Shown here: piece after piece, positions 1-7,784 of the stretch
Layout of the letters: each line of letters begins with the position of its first letter
Position numbering within the stretch: the first letter of the stretch is position 1
Assembly (NCBI GenBank): GCA_963717765.1
Contig: CAVQWX010000004.1
Location: 475,298-539,297 of the forward strand
Length of the DNA stretch: 64,000 nucleotides
Direction of reading: 5' to 3'
DNA from: JACDER01 sp963717765
GTDB taxonomy: Bacteria; Actinomycetota; Thermoleophilia; Gaiellales; Gaiellaceae
Program-made: the position numbers and the translations under genes
The notes under the pieces: model-generated
Database searches by the model: none
What the model was told of the DNA's origin: nothing
Seen by the model: the letters and a program-made list of their open reading frames with translations, nothing else

Positions 1-485
1 AGGGAGAGTGCGGAGCACTGCATGACCTCCTGCGTGTACCGAACACAGCGGTTGCAGAGGATGCACGCGTCCGGGTCGTAGCCCATCAGCCGGTTCCGGT
101 CCTCGTAGGGCTCGCGCTTCGCGTCCGGGAGGACGAACGGCGCTTCGGCGCCGAGCTCCTCCGCCAGGCCGACGAGCTCGTTCGGCCTTCCAGCCGGATT
201 GGCGTTCAGGTGCTCGGTCAGGAGCATCTCGGTGAGGGTCCGCCGGAGCTTTCCCGTGCGTCCGTTGGTGGAGACGGCCATTCCCTCGGCGACGTGGGTC
301 GCGCACGAGGGCACCGGTCGCGGCGCTCCCTCGACCTCGACCACGCAGACCCGGCAGCCGCCGTAGGGATCGAGCTTCGCGTCGTGGCAGAGGGTTGGAA
401 CGAAGATGCCGTGCCGGGCGAGGGCGTGGACCAGGAGCTCGCCCTCCTCCGCCTGAATCTGCCGACCGTCGACGGTCAGCTGCAC
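1..485 (-). CDS. NADH dehydrogenase subunit G / formate dehydrogenase alpha subunit, N-terminal part (cut by window edge)
   Basis: The first 161 residues of a NuoG/FdhA-type iron-sulfur subunit are present; the rest lies beyond base 1. Seen: a plant-ferredoxin-like [2Fe-2S] domain with Cys33, Cys44, Cys47 and Cys61, then a [4Fe-4S] motif at Cys141, Cys144 and Cys147 with a further Cys157. His92 sits where NuoG carries its HxxxCxxC cluster motif, but the cysteines of that motif are absent. The GTG start overlaps the stop of the upstream NuoE-NuoF fusion (TAGTG) and is preceded by GGAGG, so the two are translationally coupled. With the fusion partner this resembles a soluble NAD-dependent formate dehydrogenase. 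The missing C-terminus would show whether a molybdopterin domain follows. Confidence 0.85.
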   Translation of the reverse strand, partial: MQLTVDGRQIQAEEGELLVHALARHGIFVPTLCHDAKLDPYGGCRVCVVEVEGAPRPVPSCATHVAEGMAVSTNGRTGKLRRTLTEMLLTEHLNANPAGRPNELVGLAEELGAEAPFVLPDAKREPYEDRNRLMGYDPDACILCNRCVRYTQEVMQCSALS

Positions 486-1903
486 TAAACCTCCTCCGGC
501 CAGTGTGCGAGTGCTGCTCGTACGGGAATCGGGGACGCCTGTCCCAGCCCGCAGATCGACGTCTGCTCGAGGGCCTCCATCCATTCGTCCATCTTCTCCT
601 GGGTCATCGCCAGCTCTCCTGCGAACACATGATGGAGTGCGCGGTTGCCGATGCGGCAGGGCGTGCACTTCTGGCAGGACTCTTCCGCAAAGAAGCGCAT
701 CGTCTCGGCCAGGAGGCGCTGCACCGGATACGAGGAGGGAAAGACCTGGAAGCCCGCCGAGCCGGGGCCGCAGCCCCACTCCGCCAGCGCTTCGCGCGTG
801 AGCGGCACGTCGAGCGCCGCCGGCGGGAGGATCCCGCTCGCGGCGCCGCCCGGGACGATCGCTCCGATCTCGGCGGTGCCGCCGCCGGCGTAGTCGTCGA
901 TCAACTGCCGCGCTGTCACGTCAAGAGGCGCGTCGTAGCAGCCGGGCCGCTCGACCGCACCGGATACGGACCAGAGCCGGCTGGGGGCCCATTCACGACG
1001 GGTGATTCGCGCGACATGGGCGAACGTCTCGACGTTCGAGATGAGCGTGGGGAGGCCGAGGTAGCCGTACTGGGCCGGGTACGGAGGACGCAGCCGCGGC
1101 ATGCCGCGGCGGCCCTCCATCGACTCGAGCATCGCGGACTCCTCGCCGCAGACGTACGAGCCTGCGCCGACCACTATCTCCACCGCCGGGCCGCGTTCGT
1201 CGATCGCCGCCTGCAGCCGGGCACGGGCGTTCGCGTATTCCTCCCGCAGATAGACGTACGCGTGATCGGTTTCGCAGAACCGCATCGCGAGCTCGAGCCC
1301 CTCGAGCACGAGGTGCGGCCGCAGCTCCATCAGGTAGCGGTCTTTGAAGGTGCCGGGCTCGCCCTCGTCGGCGTTGACGATGACCACACGCGGCGCTGGC
1401 TCGGCGCGGACGGCCTCCCACTTCCGCCACGCGGGGAAGCCCGCGCCGCCCATGCCCGTCAGGCCCGAATTGCGCAGCATCTCGACCAGCTCGCTGGGAT
1501 CGAGCTCCGGCACGTCGCGCAGCTCGTCCGGTTCGAGCAGGAAGCTGTTCGCAGCGTGAGTGACGCCACCGGCGATCTCCTCGCCCTCGAGCCGCGCCGG
1601 GGCGAGGTCGCAGTGTCCGAGGCAGGCGACTTCCAGCTCATCCCGCCCGACGACCGCGCCGGCGCAGTCGCAGACGGGCCCTCGGCAGACGCGCGGCGTC
1701 TCGATCGGGACGCGCAGGTAGGAGTAGAACGAGGCGACCTCGTGGACGTCCCCGCGCCGAAGGTTCATCGCATCCGCCAGAGCGTCGGCCAGCTCCGGCG
1801 TCACCGGCCCGACCTCGCGCCGGATGCGGCCGAGATTCGCGAGGAGATGCGTCCGCTCTGTCGGGAGCTCTCTCAAAAGGGCTGGAAGCTGCAGGACGTC
1901 CAC
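485..1903 (-). CDS. NuoE-NuoF fusion: NADH-binding diaphorase subunit (formate dehydrogenase beta type)
   Basis: A 472-residue fusion protein. The N-terminal third is a NuoE-like thioredoxin fold with the CRGPVC and ACLGHC cysteine pairs of a [2Fe-2S] site. The rest is NuoF: the FMN/NADH-binding stretch with GMGGAGFP and NADEGEPGTFKDR, a GSYVCGEE segment, and a C-terminal [4Fe-4S] motif CQKCTPCRIGN with a later Cys. It should pass electrons between NAD(H) and the partner alpha subunit. I place the start at GTG 1903 because TAGAAT lies 5 nt upstream, fitting a leaderless transcript. The open frame continues upstream but collides with the divergent MarR gene. Fusion of E and F is usual in NAD-linked formate dehydrogenases and HydB-type diaphorases. 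Confidence 0.88.
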   Translation of the reverse strand: MDVLQLPALLRELPTERTHLLANLGRIRREVGPVTPELADALADAMNLRRGDVHEVASFYSYLRVPIETPRVCRGPVCDCAGAVVGRDELEVACLGHCDLAPARLEGEEIAGGVTHAANSFLLEPDELRDVPELDPSELVEMLRNSGLTGMGGAGFPAWRKWEAVRAEPAPRVVIVNADEGEPGTFKDRYLMELRPHLVLEGLELAMRFCETDHAYVYLREEYANARARLQAAIDERGPAVEIVVGAGSYVCGEESAMLESMEGRRGMPRLRPPYPAQYGYLGLPTLISNVETFAHVARITRREWAPSRLWSVSGAVERPGCYDAPLDVTARQLIDDYAGGGTAEIGAIVPGGAASGILPPAALDVPLTREALAEWGCGPGSAGFQVFPSSYPVQRLLAETMRFFAEESCQKCTPCRIGNRALHHVFAGELAMTQEKMDEWMEALEQTSICGLGQASPIPVRAALAHWPEEV

Positions 1904-1908
1904 AGGCA

Positions 1909-1914
1909 ATTCTA
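1909..1914 (-). promoter_or_regulatory. -10 box (TAGAAT) for the NuoE-F gene
   Basis: TAGAAT on the minus strand is followed by 5 nt and then the GTG start. This is the same leaderless arrangement seen at many other starts here. Confidence 0.55.
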
Positions 1915-1920
1915 GGCCGG

Positions 1921-1933
1921 ATCGCTGAGCGAT
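1921..1933. promoter_or_regulatory. Perfect dyad, candidate MarR operator
   Basis: ATCGCT-G-AGCGAT is a perfect 6-bp inverted repeat with a one-base centre. It lies in the 33-bp gap between the divergent NuoE-F and MarR starts, abutting the NuoE-F -10 box. MarR proteins usually bind such dyads in divergent promoters, so repression of both genes is inferred. Confidence 0.5.
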
Positions 1934-1936
1934 ATT

Positions 1937-2362
1937 GTGTCTGTTCTGCGTTCCGACGTGCCAACGGTCGAAGATGCCATTCGGGTGGCCGAGTTCCGTG
2001 TGGCGCTGCGCCGCTTCTTCCGCATGACCGAGATGGCCGCGCGCGAGAGCCGGCTCACGCCGCGCCAGTACTTGCTGCTCCTGCTCGTCAAGGGAGCGCC
2101 GCACGGGAGCGAGCAGACGACGGTAGGCGAGCTGTGCAAGCGGCTCTACCTCGCCCAGAGCACGGTCACGGAGCTCGTCAGCCGCGCGGTCGACGCCGGG
2201 CTCGTGTCGGTGACGCGATCCGACCTCGACGGACGGGTGAGCGAGATTCGCCTGGCGGCCGAGGGCGAGCGGAGGCTCGCCGACTGCTTCGTCCGGCTCG
2301 AGGACGAGCGGGAGTTGCTGCGCGCCGGGCTGGCCGAGCTAGACCGCTCCGTATCTGACTGA
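1937..2362 (+). CDS. MarR-family transcriptional regulator
   Basis: A 141-residue protein of typical MarR length. The winged helix-turn-helix is seen in LTPRQYLLLLLVKG, then a recognition-helix region (LCKRLYLAQSTVTELVSRAVDAG) and the wing LVSVTRSDLDGRVSEI, which carries the conserved D-x-R. It is expected to be a dimeric cytoplasmic repressor. It is divergent from the formate-dehydrogenase-type genes with a palindrome between them, so it probably controls them and itself. GTG 1937 is the longest start; GTG 1958 in frame is a plausible alternative. The ligand cannot be read from sequence. Confidence 0.87.
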   Translation: MSVLRSDVPTVEDAIRVAEFRVALRRFFRMTEMAARESRLTPRQYLLLLLVKGAPHGSEQTTVGELCKRLYLAQSTVTELVSRAVDAGLVSVTRSDLDGRVSEIRLAAEGERRLADCFVRLEDERELLRAGLAELDRSVSD

Positions 2363-2434
2363 CAGCGGTGCTGTCAAGGATCGTCGACAATGCTGAAGCG
2401 GGAACTTCGCATGGATTTTCCGCCCGTTAGCTCC

Positions 2435-2440
2435 TACACT
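2435..2440 (+). promoter_or_regulatory. -10 box (TACACT) for the CxC protein gene
   Basis: TACACT ends 7 nt before the ATG at 2448 and there is no Shine-Dalgarno sequence, so a leaderless mRNA is likely. Confidence 0.55.
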
Positions 2441-2447
2441 TGACGGG

Positions 2448-2783
2448 ATGCCGGAAGCCGCCCCCGAGCGAATCGCTGAGAACGAGGTCGTGTTGCGTGA
2501 GGTGAACGAGCGGATCGCGGAGAAGACGTCGGATCTCGAGATTCGCGGGCTCGCGGGCGGAGACGAGACGAGCGAATATCTCTGCTCGTGCGGGCGGCCC
2601 GACTGCGACGACCTGGTCCGGATGACGCTGACGGAGTTCGCGGAAGTGCACGCGCGGGACGACCAGTTCGTGGTTGCGCACGGGCACGACAACCCGGAGA
2701 TCGAAGAGATCGTCGCCGAGCACGGCGGGTACGCAGTCGTGCGCAAGAAGCCGGGCTTCAGGCCGCAAGACATCGCTGACTGA
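2448..2783 (+). CDS. Small CxC-x4-C protein, uncharacterised paralogous family (copy 1)
   Basis: 111 residues, function unknown. The layout is a predicted N-terminal helix with a VNERIAE stretch, then a putative metal knuckle LCSCGRPDC (CxC-x4-C), an MTLTEFAEVHA helix, FVVAHGHDNPEIEEIV and a terminal VVRKK strand. The conserved His in GHD could be a fourth metal ligand. Two paralogues in this window (20206 and 20585) keep the same order of elements, which shows a real family. There is no signal peptide or membrane segment. A zinc-binding regulatory or protein-interaction role is a guess; I do not recognise a named domain. Confidence 0.8.
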   Translation: MPEAAPERIAENEVVLREVNERIAEKTSDLEIRGLAGGDETSEYLCSCGRPDCDDLVRMTLTEFAEVHARDDQFVVAHGHDNPEIEEIVAEHGGYAVVRKKPGFRPQDIAD

Positions 2784-2820
2784 CGTTTAGCGCCCGCCTG
2801 GGGACGGGGACGACCTCCGC

Positions 2821-5004
2821 ATGCGCGCGCTCGCGTGGACGGTCGTCAGCTTCCGCTACGCGATCGTCGCCGGCTGGATAGCGGCCGCCGTCGCGGCGGT
2901 GCTCTGGCTGCCACAGCTGCACCGCTCGAACGGCGGCGCCCTGTCCGACCTCGTCGCCAAGAGCTCGCCGGCGCTGCGGGAAGAGGCGCGCTCGGCCCAG
3001 CTCTTCGGCTCGCCCATTACACCGGACACGATGGTGGTCCAGCGCAACCCGGCCGGGCTGACGAAGGCCGAGCAAGCGCATGTGGTCACGCGGGCTCTCC
3101 GGATCGATCAGCGTGGCTATCGCGACCTCCTCAGCATTTCGGTGGCGGTACCGATCCTCAACACGCTGGGGCTCCTGCCGGCGTCGCGCGAGCGCGGAAC
3201 GACCGCCCTTACGTACCTGTACTTCCCGCCGCGCTACGGCTTCGAGACGCGGGACGACCTCGCCCACACCTTCGCCAAGCACATCCCGCCCGAGGAAGGC
3301 CTAGCCGGCGTCACCGGCGCCGGCCCCGCGAGGATCACGGCATACCACGCGGTTCAGGACGCGCTTCCGATCGTCGCCGCCGCGACCGCGGTGCTGATTT
3401 TGCTGCTCGTCGGGATCAACTTCCTCTCGCCGCTGCCGGCGCTCCTCGTGCTGTGCGCGGGAGGGCTCTCGTACCTGGTGGACATCCGGCTCCTGGGCTG
3501 GATCAGCGAGCGCACCGGCATATTGATCCCGAGCGAGATCGAACCGCTCCTCGTCGTGCTGCTGCTCGGGATCTCGACCGACTACGCGATCTTCTACCTC
3601 TCCGGACAGCGCCGCCGGCTGCAGGAGGGCGAAGAGCCGCTGAGTGCCGCACGTGCGGTGGCGGCGGAGTACACCCCTACGATTCTCGTCGCCGGCCTCA
3701 CCGTGGCCGCCGGCACCGCCGCCCTGCTCGTCGCACGGCTGGGCTTCATGCGGGCCTTCGGACCCGGCCTCGCGCTCACGGCCCTCATCGGCGTCATCGT
3801 GTCGGTCACGTTCATGCCGGCCGTGATTGCGCTCTCCGGCCGGACGCTCTTCTGGCCGAAGCTCGCACGGGTCGCGCCCGAGCGGCCAGGGCGGCGCTCG
3901 TTGCGTGAGCGGGCCGCCTTCTGGTCGACCGCGCGGCCGCTCGCCCTGCTGATCGTGCTCGTGTGCGTCGCGGGGCTCGGCGCGGCGGCCAGCGGTCTCG
4001 CCCGTCTCGATCTCGGGTTCGGCCTCATCGGAGGCCTCCCGTCCGGGTCGGAGGCGGCCCGCGCCGCGAAGGCAGCGGGCAAGGGCTTCGCGCCCGGGAT
4101 CCTCGGCCCGACGGAGATCGTGCTCGAGCGGACCGCGATCGGCGCCGATCGCGGCGGCCTCGACCGGCTCGAGCAACTGATCGGGAGGCAGCCGGGTATC
4201 GCCGGCGTGCTCGGGCCGCGCGAGGAGGGCGCGTTGCATCGGCGGGGGCTCGCCGTCACCAGCTCGGGCGACGCGGCTCGCTACGCGGTCGTCCTCTCGT
4301 CCGACCCCTTCGAGGCACCCGCGATCAACGACCTGAGGTCGCTCGAAGGCCGGTTGCCGGATCTCGTGCGGCAAGCGGGCCTGTCCGCTCCCCACATCGA
4401 GGTGGGCGGTGCGACCGCGCTCGCGGGGGACACGATCGACGCCGTTCTAAACGACCTGGCCCGCGTCGCGCTTGTGGTGGTGCTGGTGGACTTTCTGCTG
4501 CTCGCGTTCTTCCTGCGCGCGGTGATCGCGCCGCTGTACCTGCTGGCGGCCAGCGTCCTCGCCCTGGCGGCCACCCTCGGACTTACAGCGTATGTATTCC
4601 AGGGCCTGCTCGGCTATCCGAGCATCACGTACTTCGTCCCGTTCGCGACCGCGGTGCTGCTCGTGGCGCTCGGATCGGACTACAACGTCTTCGTCGCCGG
4701 CCGGATCTGGGAGGAGGCGCGAGAGCAGCCGCTGCGCCAGGCGGTCGCGACCGCCGCCCCGCGGGCGGCCCGCGCGATCACCGTGGCCGGCCTCGTTCTG
4801 GCCGGAAGCTTCGCGCTGCTCGCGCTCGTCCCTCTGCGCTCCTTCGCCGAGCTCGCGTTCGCGATGGCGGTGGGCATCCTCATCGACTCGTTCATTGTCC
4901 GGTCGTTCCTCGTCCCGGCGCTCATCTCGCTCTTCGGCACGGTCGGCAGCTGGCCGGGACGCAGGCTGCGGACCAGCGACGAGCTCGAAGCCGCGGGCGC
5001 GTAG
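2821..5004 (+). CDS. MMPL/RND-family membrane transporter
   Basis: 727 residues with the classic MMPL plan. A first transmembrane helix lies near residues 12-30, followed by a large extracytoplasmic loop. A five-helix block comes next (about 190-345), then a second loop (about 390-545) and a second helix block (about 545-705). The two conserved acidic-tyrosine pairs of the proton relay are visible in GISTDYAIFYLS (near 253) and GSDYNVFVAGR (near 620). The family exports lipids, siderophores or drugs using proton motive force; the substrate here is unknown. It follows the CxC gene by 37 bp and could be co-transcribed. It is shorter than mycobacterial MmpL lipid exporters, as expected for the general MMPL group. 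Confidence 0.9.
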   Translation: MRALAWTVVSFRYAIVAGWIAAAVAAVLWLPQLHRSNGGALSDLVAKSSPALREEARSAQLFGSPITPDTMVVQRNPAGLTKAEQAHVVTRALRIDQRGYRDLLSISVAVPILNTLGLLPASRERGTTALTYLYFPPRYGFETRDDLAHTFAKHIPPEEGLAGVTGAGPARITAYHAVQDALPIVAAATAVLILLLVGINFLSPLPALLVLCAGGLSYLVDIRLLGWISERTGILIPSEIEPLLVVLLLGISTDYAIFYLSGQRRRLQEGEEPLSAARAVAAEYTPTILVAGLTVAAGTAALLVARLGFMRAFGPGLALTALIGVIVSVTFMPAVIALSGRTLFWPKLARVAPERPGRRSLRERAAFWSTARPLALLIVLVCVAGLGAAASGLARLDLGFGLIGGLPSGSEAARAAKAAGKGFAPGILGPTEIVLERTAIGADRGGLDRLEQLIGRQPGIAGVLGPREEGALHRRGLAVTSSGDAARYAVVLSSDPFEAPAINDLRSLEGRLPDLVRQAGLSAPHIEVGGATALAGDTIDAVLNDLARVALVVVLVDFLLLAFFLRAVIAPLYLLAASVLALAATLGLTAYVFQGLLGYPSITYFVPFATAVLLVALGSDYNVFVAGRIWEEAREQPLRQAVATAAPRAARAITVAGLVLAGSFALLALVPLRSFAELAFAMAVGILIDSFIVRSFLVPALISLFGTVGSWPGRRLRTSDELEAAGA

Positions 5005-5044
5005 GTCACGTTTCTGCGAAATCAGCCCAGGGAACAGTTTCGGA

Positions 5045-6787
5045 ATGCGAATGATCGCCGAGCGGCTTCTGCACGACAACGCGCGGACGCCGGCGCGGGT
5101 CGACGGCTACGCGCCCATCGCGGACTACGCCGTCATCGGGGACGGGCGGACGCTTGCGCTCGTCGCCGCCGACGGCGCGATCGATTGGCTCGCCCTCCCG
5201 AACATCGCGGGGGAGCCTCTCCTGGCTGCGCTCCTCGACGCCGAAAGTGGGCACAGCTTCCGCCTCGCGCCCTCCGGCGAGGCAACCGTCACGCGCCGCT
5301 ACCTGCCGGAGACGAATGTCCTCGAGACGACCTTCGAGACGCCGACGGGCGTCCTCACGGTCACGGACGCATTCACGGTCGACGACGGCGAGCTGCTCCC
5401 CTGGCTCGAGCTCGTGCGCTCGGTGGAATGTGCGACAGGGAGCGTCGAGGTGGAGTGGCAGTTCCGTCCTGCGCCGCACGCCGAGGGACGCTTCCGGCTG
5501 CACACCTGGAACGCCGGCGCGGGCAGCTTCGAGCTCGCGAACGGCGACAGCGCGCTCTTCGCCCTCGTCTACTGCGTCGACGGACCGCTCCCGACGCCCG
5601 TCCGCGACGACGTCGAGCAGCGCCTGCACTCGACTGTCTCGTGGTGGAAACGCTGGGTCGAGCGCCACGAGTACGACGGTCCCTGGGCGGACGAGGTGCT
5701 GCGCAGCGCGTTCGCGCTGAAGCTCCTGACTCACTCGCCGACCGGCGCCATGGCGGCGGCGGCGACGACCTCCCTGCCGGAGAAGATCGGCGGCGACCGC
5801 AACTGGGATTACCGCTTCTGCTGGGTCCGTGACTCCGCGTTCGCGCTGGACGCGCTACTGCGCATCGGGCGCCTCGAGCTCGTGCATTCCGCCCTGCGCT
5901 GGCTGTTGGACGCGGTGAAGTGCACCCATCCGCGCCTCAACGTCCTGTACGACCTCGAGGGCCGGGTGCCCACCGACTGCGTGGAGCTCCAGCTTCCCGG
6001 TTACCGCGGATCGCGGCCCGTGCGCAAGGGCAACACCGCTGCGCCGCAGATCCAGCTCGGCTGCTACGGCGACCTGCTCGAGACCGTCTGGCTGTACGTC
6101 CGGGACGGCCACGACCTGGGCCCGGAGGTCGGGCTCAGGATCGCCGAGGTGGCGAGCTTCGCCGGCCGGATCTGGCGTAACGAGGACTCCGGCATCTGGG
6201 AGCTCGACGACCTGCAGCAGTACACGATCTCGAAGATGGGCTGCTGGGTCGCACTCGACCGCGCCCTCAAGCTTGCCGAGCGCGGGGCGATACCCGGTGA
6301 CGACAGCGACCTCTGGAGGCGCGAGCGCGAGCAGGTCCGTGACTTCGTGGAGACGCGTTGCTGGTCGGACCGCCGCAACAGCTACACGTTCTACGCGGGG
6401 ACGGACAAGCTCGACGCGAGCGTGCTCCTCGCCGCCCGGAGCGGGTTCGCCGATCCTCGGGGCCAGCGGATCGCCGGCACGATCGCCGCCGTCCAGGAGG
6501 AGCTCGCAGAGGGGCCGTTCGTCTACCGCTACAGCGGTACGCAAGAGCTGGAAGGAGCCTTCCTCGCCTGCTCTTTCTGGCTCGTGCAGGCTCTCGCACG
6601 AGCCGGGCGCCTCGAGGATGCAAGGTCGCTCATGGACGACGCGGTCGCGCTCTCGAACGACGTCGGCCTCTTTTCCGAGGAGATCGACCCGGAATCCGGC
6701 GAGCTGCTCGGCAACGTCCCGCAGGCGCTCACGCATCTCGCGCTCATCGACGCCGCCGGCGCGGTCCAGGACCTGGAGGAGTCGTGA
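5045..6787 (+). CDS. Glycoside hydrolase family 15 protein (glucoamylase/trehalase-like)
   Basis: 580 residues, no signal peptide, so cytoplasmic. The N-terminal beta-sandwich domain opens with YAPIADYAVIGDGRTLALV and contains DGAIDWLALP. The (alpha/alpha)6 barrel contains the diagnostic GDRNWDYRFCWVRD near residue 253 and the C-terminal catalytic-base region LFSEEIDPESGELLGN near 545. The family hydrolyses alpha-glucosidic bonds with inversion; actinobacterial members include trehalases. ATG 5045 was chosen because it directly precedes the conserved N-terminal motif; the frame is open further upstream inside the transporter gene. The stop overlaps the next start by 4 bp (GTGA), so it heads the 5045-13801 operon. 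Trehalose or a short glucan is a likely substrate. Confidence 0.88.
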   Translation: MRMIAERLLHDNARTPARVDGYAPIADYAVIGDGRTLALVAADGAIDWLALPNIAGEPLLAALLDAESGHSFRLAPSGEATVTRRYLPETNVLETTFETPTGVLTVTDAFTVDDGELLPWLELVRSVECATGSVEVEWQFRPAPHAEGRFRLHTWNAGAGSFELANGDSALFALVYCVDGPLPTPVRDDVEQRLHSTVSWWKRWVERHEYDGPWADEVLRSAFALKLLTHSPTGAMAAAATTSLPEKIGGDRNWDYRFCWVRDSAFALDALLRIGRLELVHSALRWLLDAVKCTHPRLNVLYDLEGRVPTDCVELQLPGYRGSRPVRKGNTAAPQIQLGCYGDLLETVWLYVRDGHDLGPEVGLRIAEVASFAGRIWRNEDSGIWELDDLQQYTISKMGCWVALDRALKLAERGAIPGDDSDLWRREREQVRDFVETRCWSDRRNSYTFYAGTDKLDASVLLAARSGFADPRGQRIAGTIAAVQEELAEGPFVYRYSGTQELEGAFLACSFWLVQALARAGRLEDARSLMDDAVALSNDVGLFSEEIDPESGELLGNVPQALTHLALIDAAGAVQDLEES

Positions 6788-7773
6788 GCGATGTCGTCGT
6801 CGTCACCGGTGCATCCGCAGGCGTCGGCCGCGCGACGGTGCGCAAGTTTGCCGAGGACGGGGCCAGGATCGGGTTGATCGCACGCGGCCGGCCCGGGCTC
6901 GAGCACGCGAAGCGCGAGGTCGAGGAGCGCGGGGGAGAGGCGCTCGTCCTGCCGTGCGATGTCGCAGACCCGGCCGCGGTCGACGCCGCGGCCTCGGCGG
7001 TCGAGGAGGCCTTCGGGCCGATCGACGTATGGGTGAACGACGCGATGGTGACCGTCTACGCCGAGTTCACCGACATCGAGCCGGAGGAGTTCGAGCGCGC
7101 GTCCCACGTGACCTATCTCGGGACGGTGTGGGGGACGCGCGCCGCTCTGAAGCGCATGCTTCCGCGCGACCGCGGCTCGATCGTCCAGGTCAGCTCCGCC
7201 CTCGCCTACCGCGGGATCCCCCTCCAGTCCGCCTACTGCGGCGCCAAGCACGCGATCAAGGGATTCACCGAATCGGTCATCACCGAGCTGCTCCACAACG
7301 GGTCGAACGTCCACATAGGGATGGTGCAACTCCCCGGGCTGAACACGCCCCAGTTCACGTGGGGACGGACGAAGCTTCCCAAGCAGACGCAGCCGGTGCC
7401 GCCCATCTATCAGCCCGAGCTCGCCGCCGACGCCATCCATTTCTGCGCCTACAACGGGCGGCGCGAGATCTACGTCGGCTACCCGACGGTGAAGACGATC
7501 GTCGGGGAGAAGGTCGCACCCTGGCTTGTCGACCGCTACCTCGCTCGGAACGGCTACGACGCGCAGCAGACCGACGAGCCGCTCGATCCGGAGGGGCACG
7601 ACAACCTGTTCGAGCCCGTGGAGGAGGACCGCGGAGCGCACGGGCCGTTCGACGACCGGGCTCGCAGCAGCAGCGTCCAGTACCTGTTCGCGAAGCATCG
7701 CGGGCTCGTGGTGCTCGCCGGCCTAGGCGTGGCCGCCGCCGCGGCGGCCGGCGTCTCCGCGATTCGAAGCTGA
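6784..7773 (+). CDS. SDR-family oxidoreductase with C-terminal membrane anchor
   Basis: 329 residues. The Rossmann motif TGASAGVGRATV is at residues 8-19, the usual NNAG is altered to VNDAMV, and the catalytic Ser...YCGAK tetrad is near residues 138-154. A hydrophobic helix (about residues 305-323) after a basic stretch would anchor it to the membrane, which is unusual for a classical SDR but known in a subgroup. The GTG start overlaps the GH15 stop. Probably NAD(P)-dependent; the substrate is unknown. Its place between a glycosidase and a pyruvate-oxidase-like enzyme suggests a role in sugar or acid oxidation. Confidence 0.87.
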   Translation: MSDVVVVTGASAGVGRATVRKFAEDGARIGLIARGRPGLEHAKREVEERGGEALVLPCDVADPAAVDAAASAVEEAFGPIDVWVNDAMVTVYAEFTDIEPEEFERASHVTYLGTVWGTRAALKRMLPRDRGSIVQVSSALAYRGIPLQSAYCGAKHAIKGFTESVITELLHNGSNVHIGMVQLPGLNTPQFTWGRTKLPKQTQPVPPIYQPELAADAIHFCAYNGRREIYVGYPTVKTIVGEKVAPWLVDRYLARNGYDAQQTDEPLDPEGHDNLFEPVEEDRGAHGPFDDRARSSSVQYLFAKHRGLVVLAGLGVAAAAAAGVSAIRS

Positions 7774-7784
7774 AAGGAGTTCCC

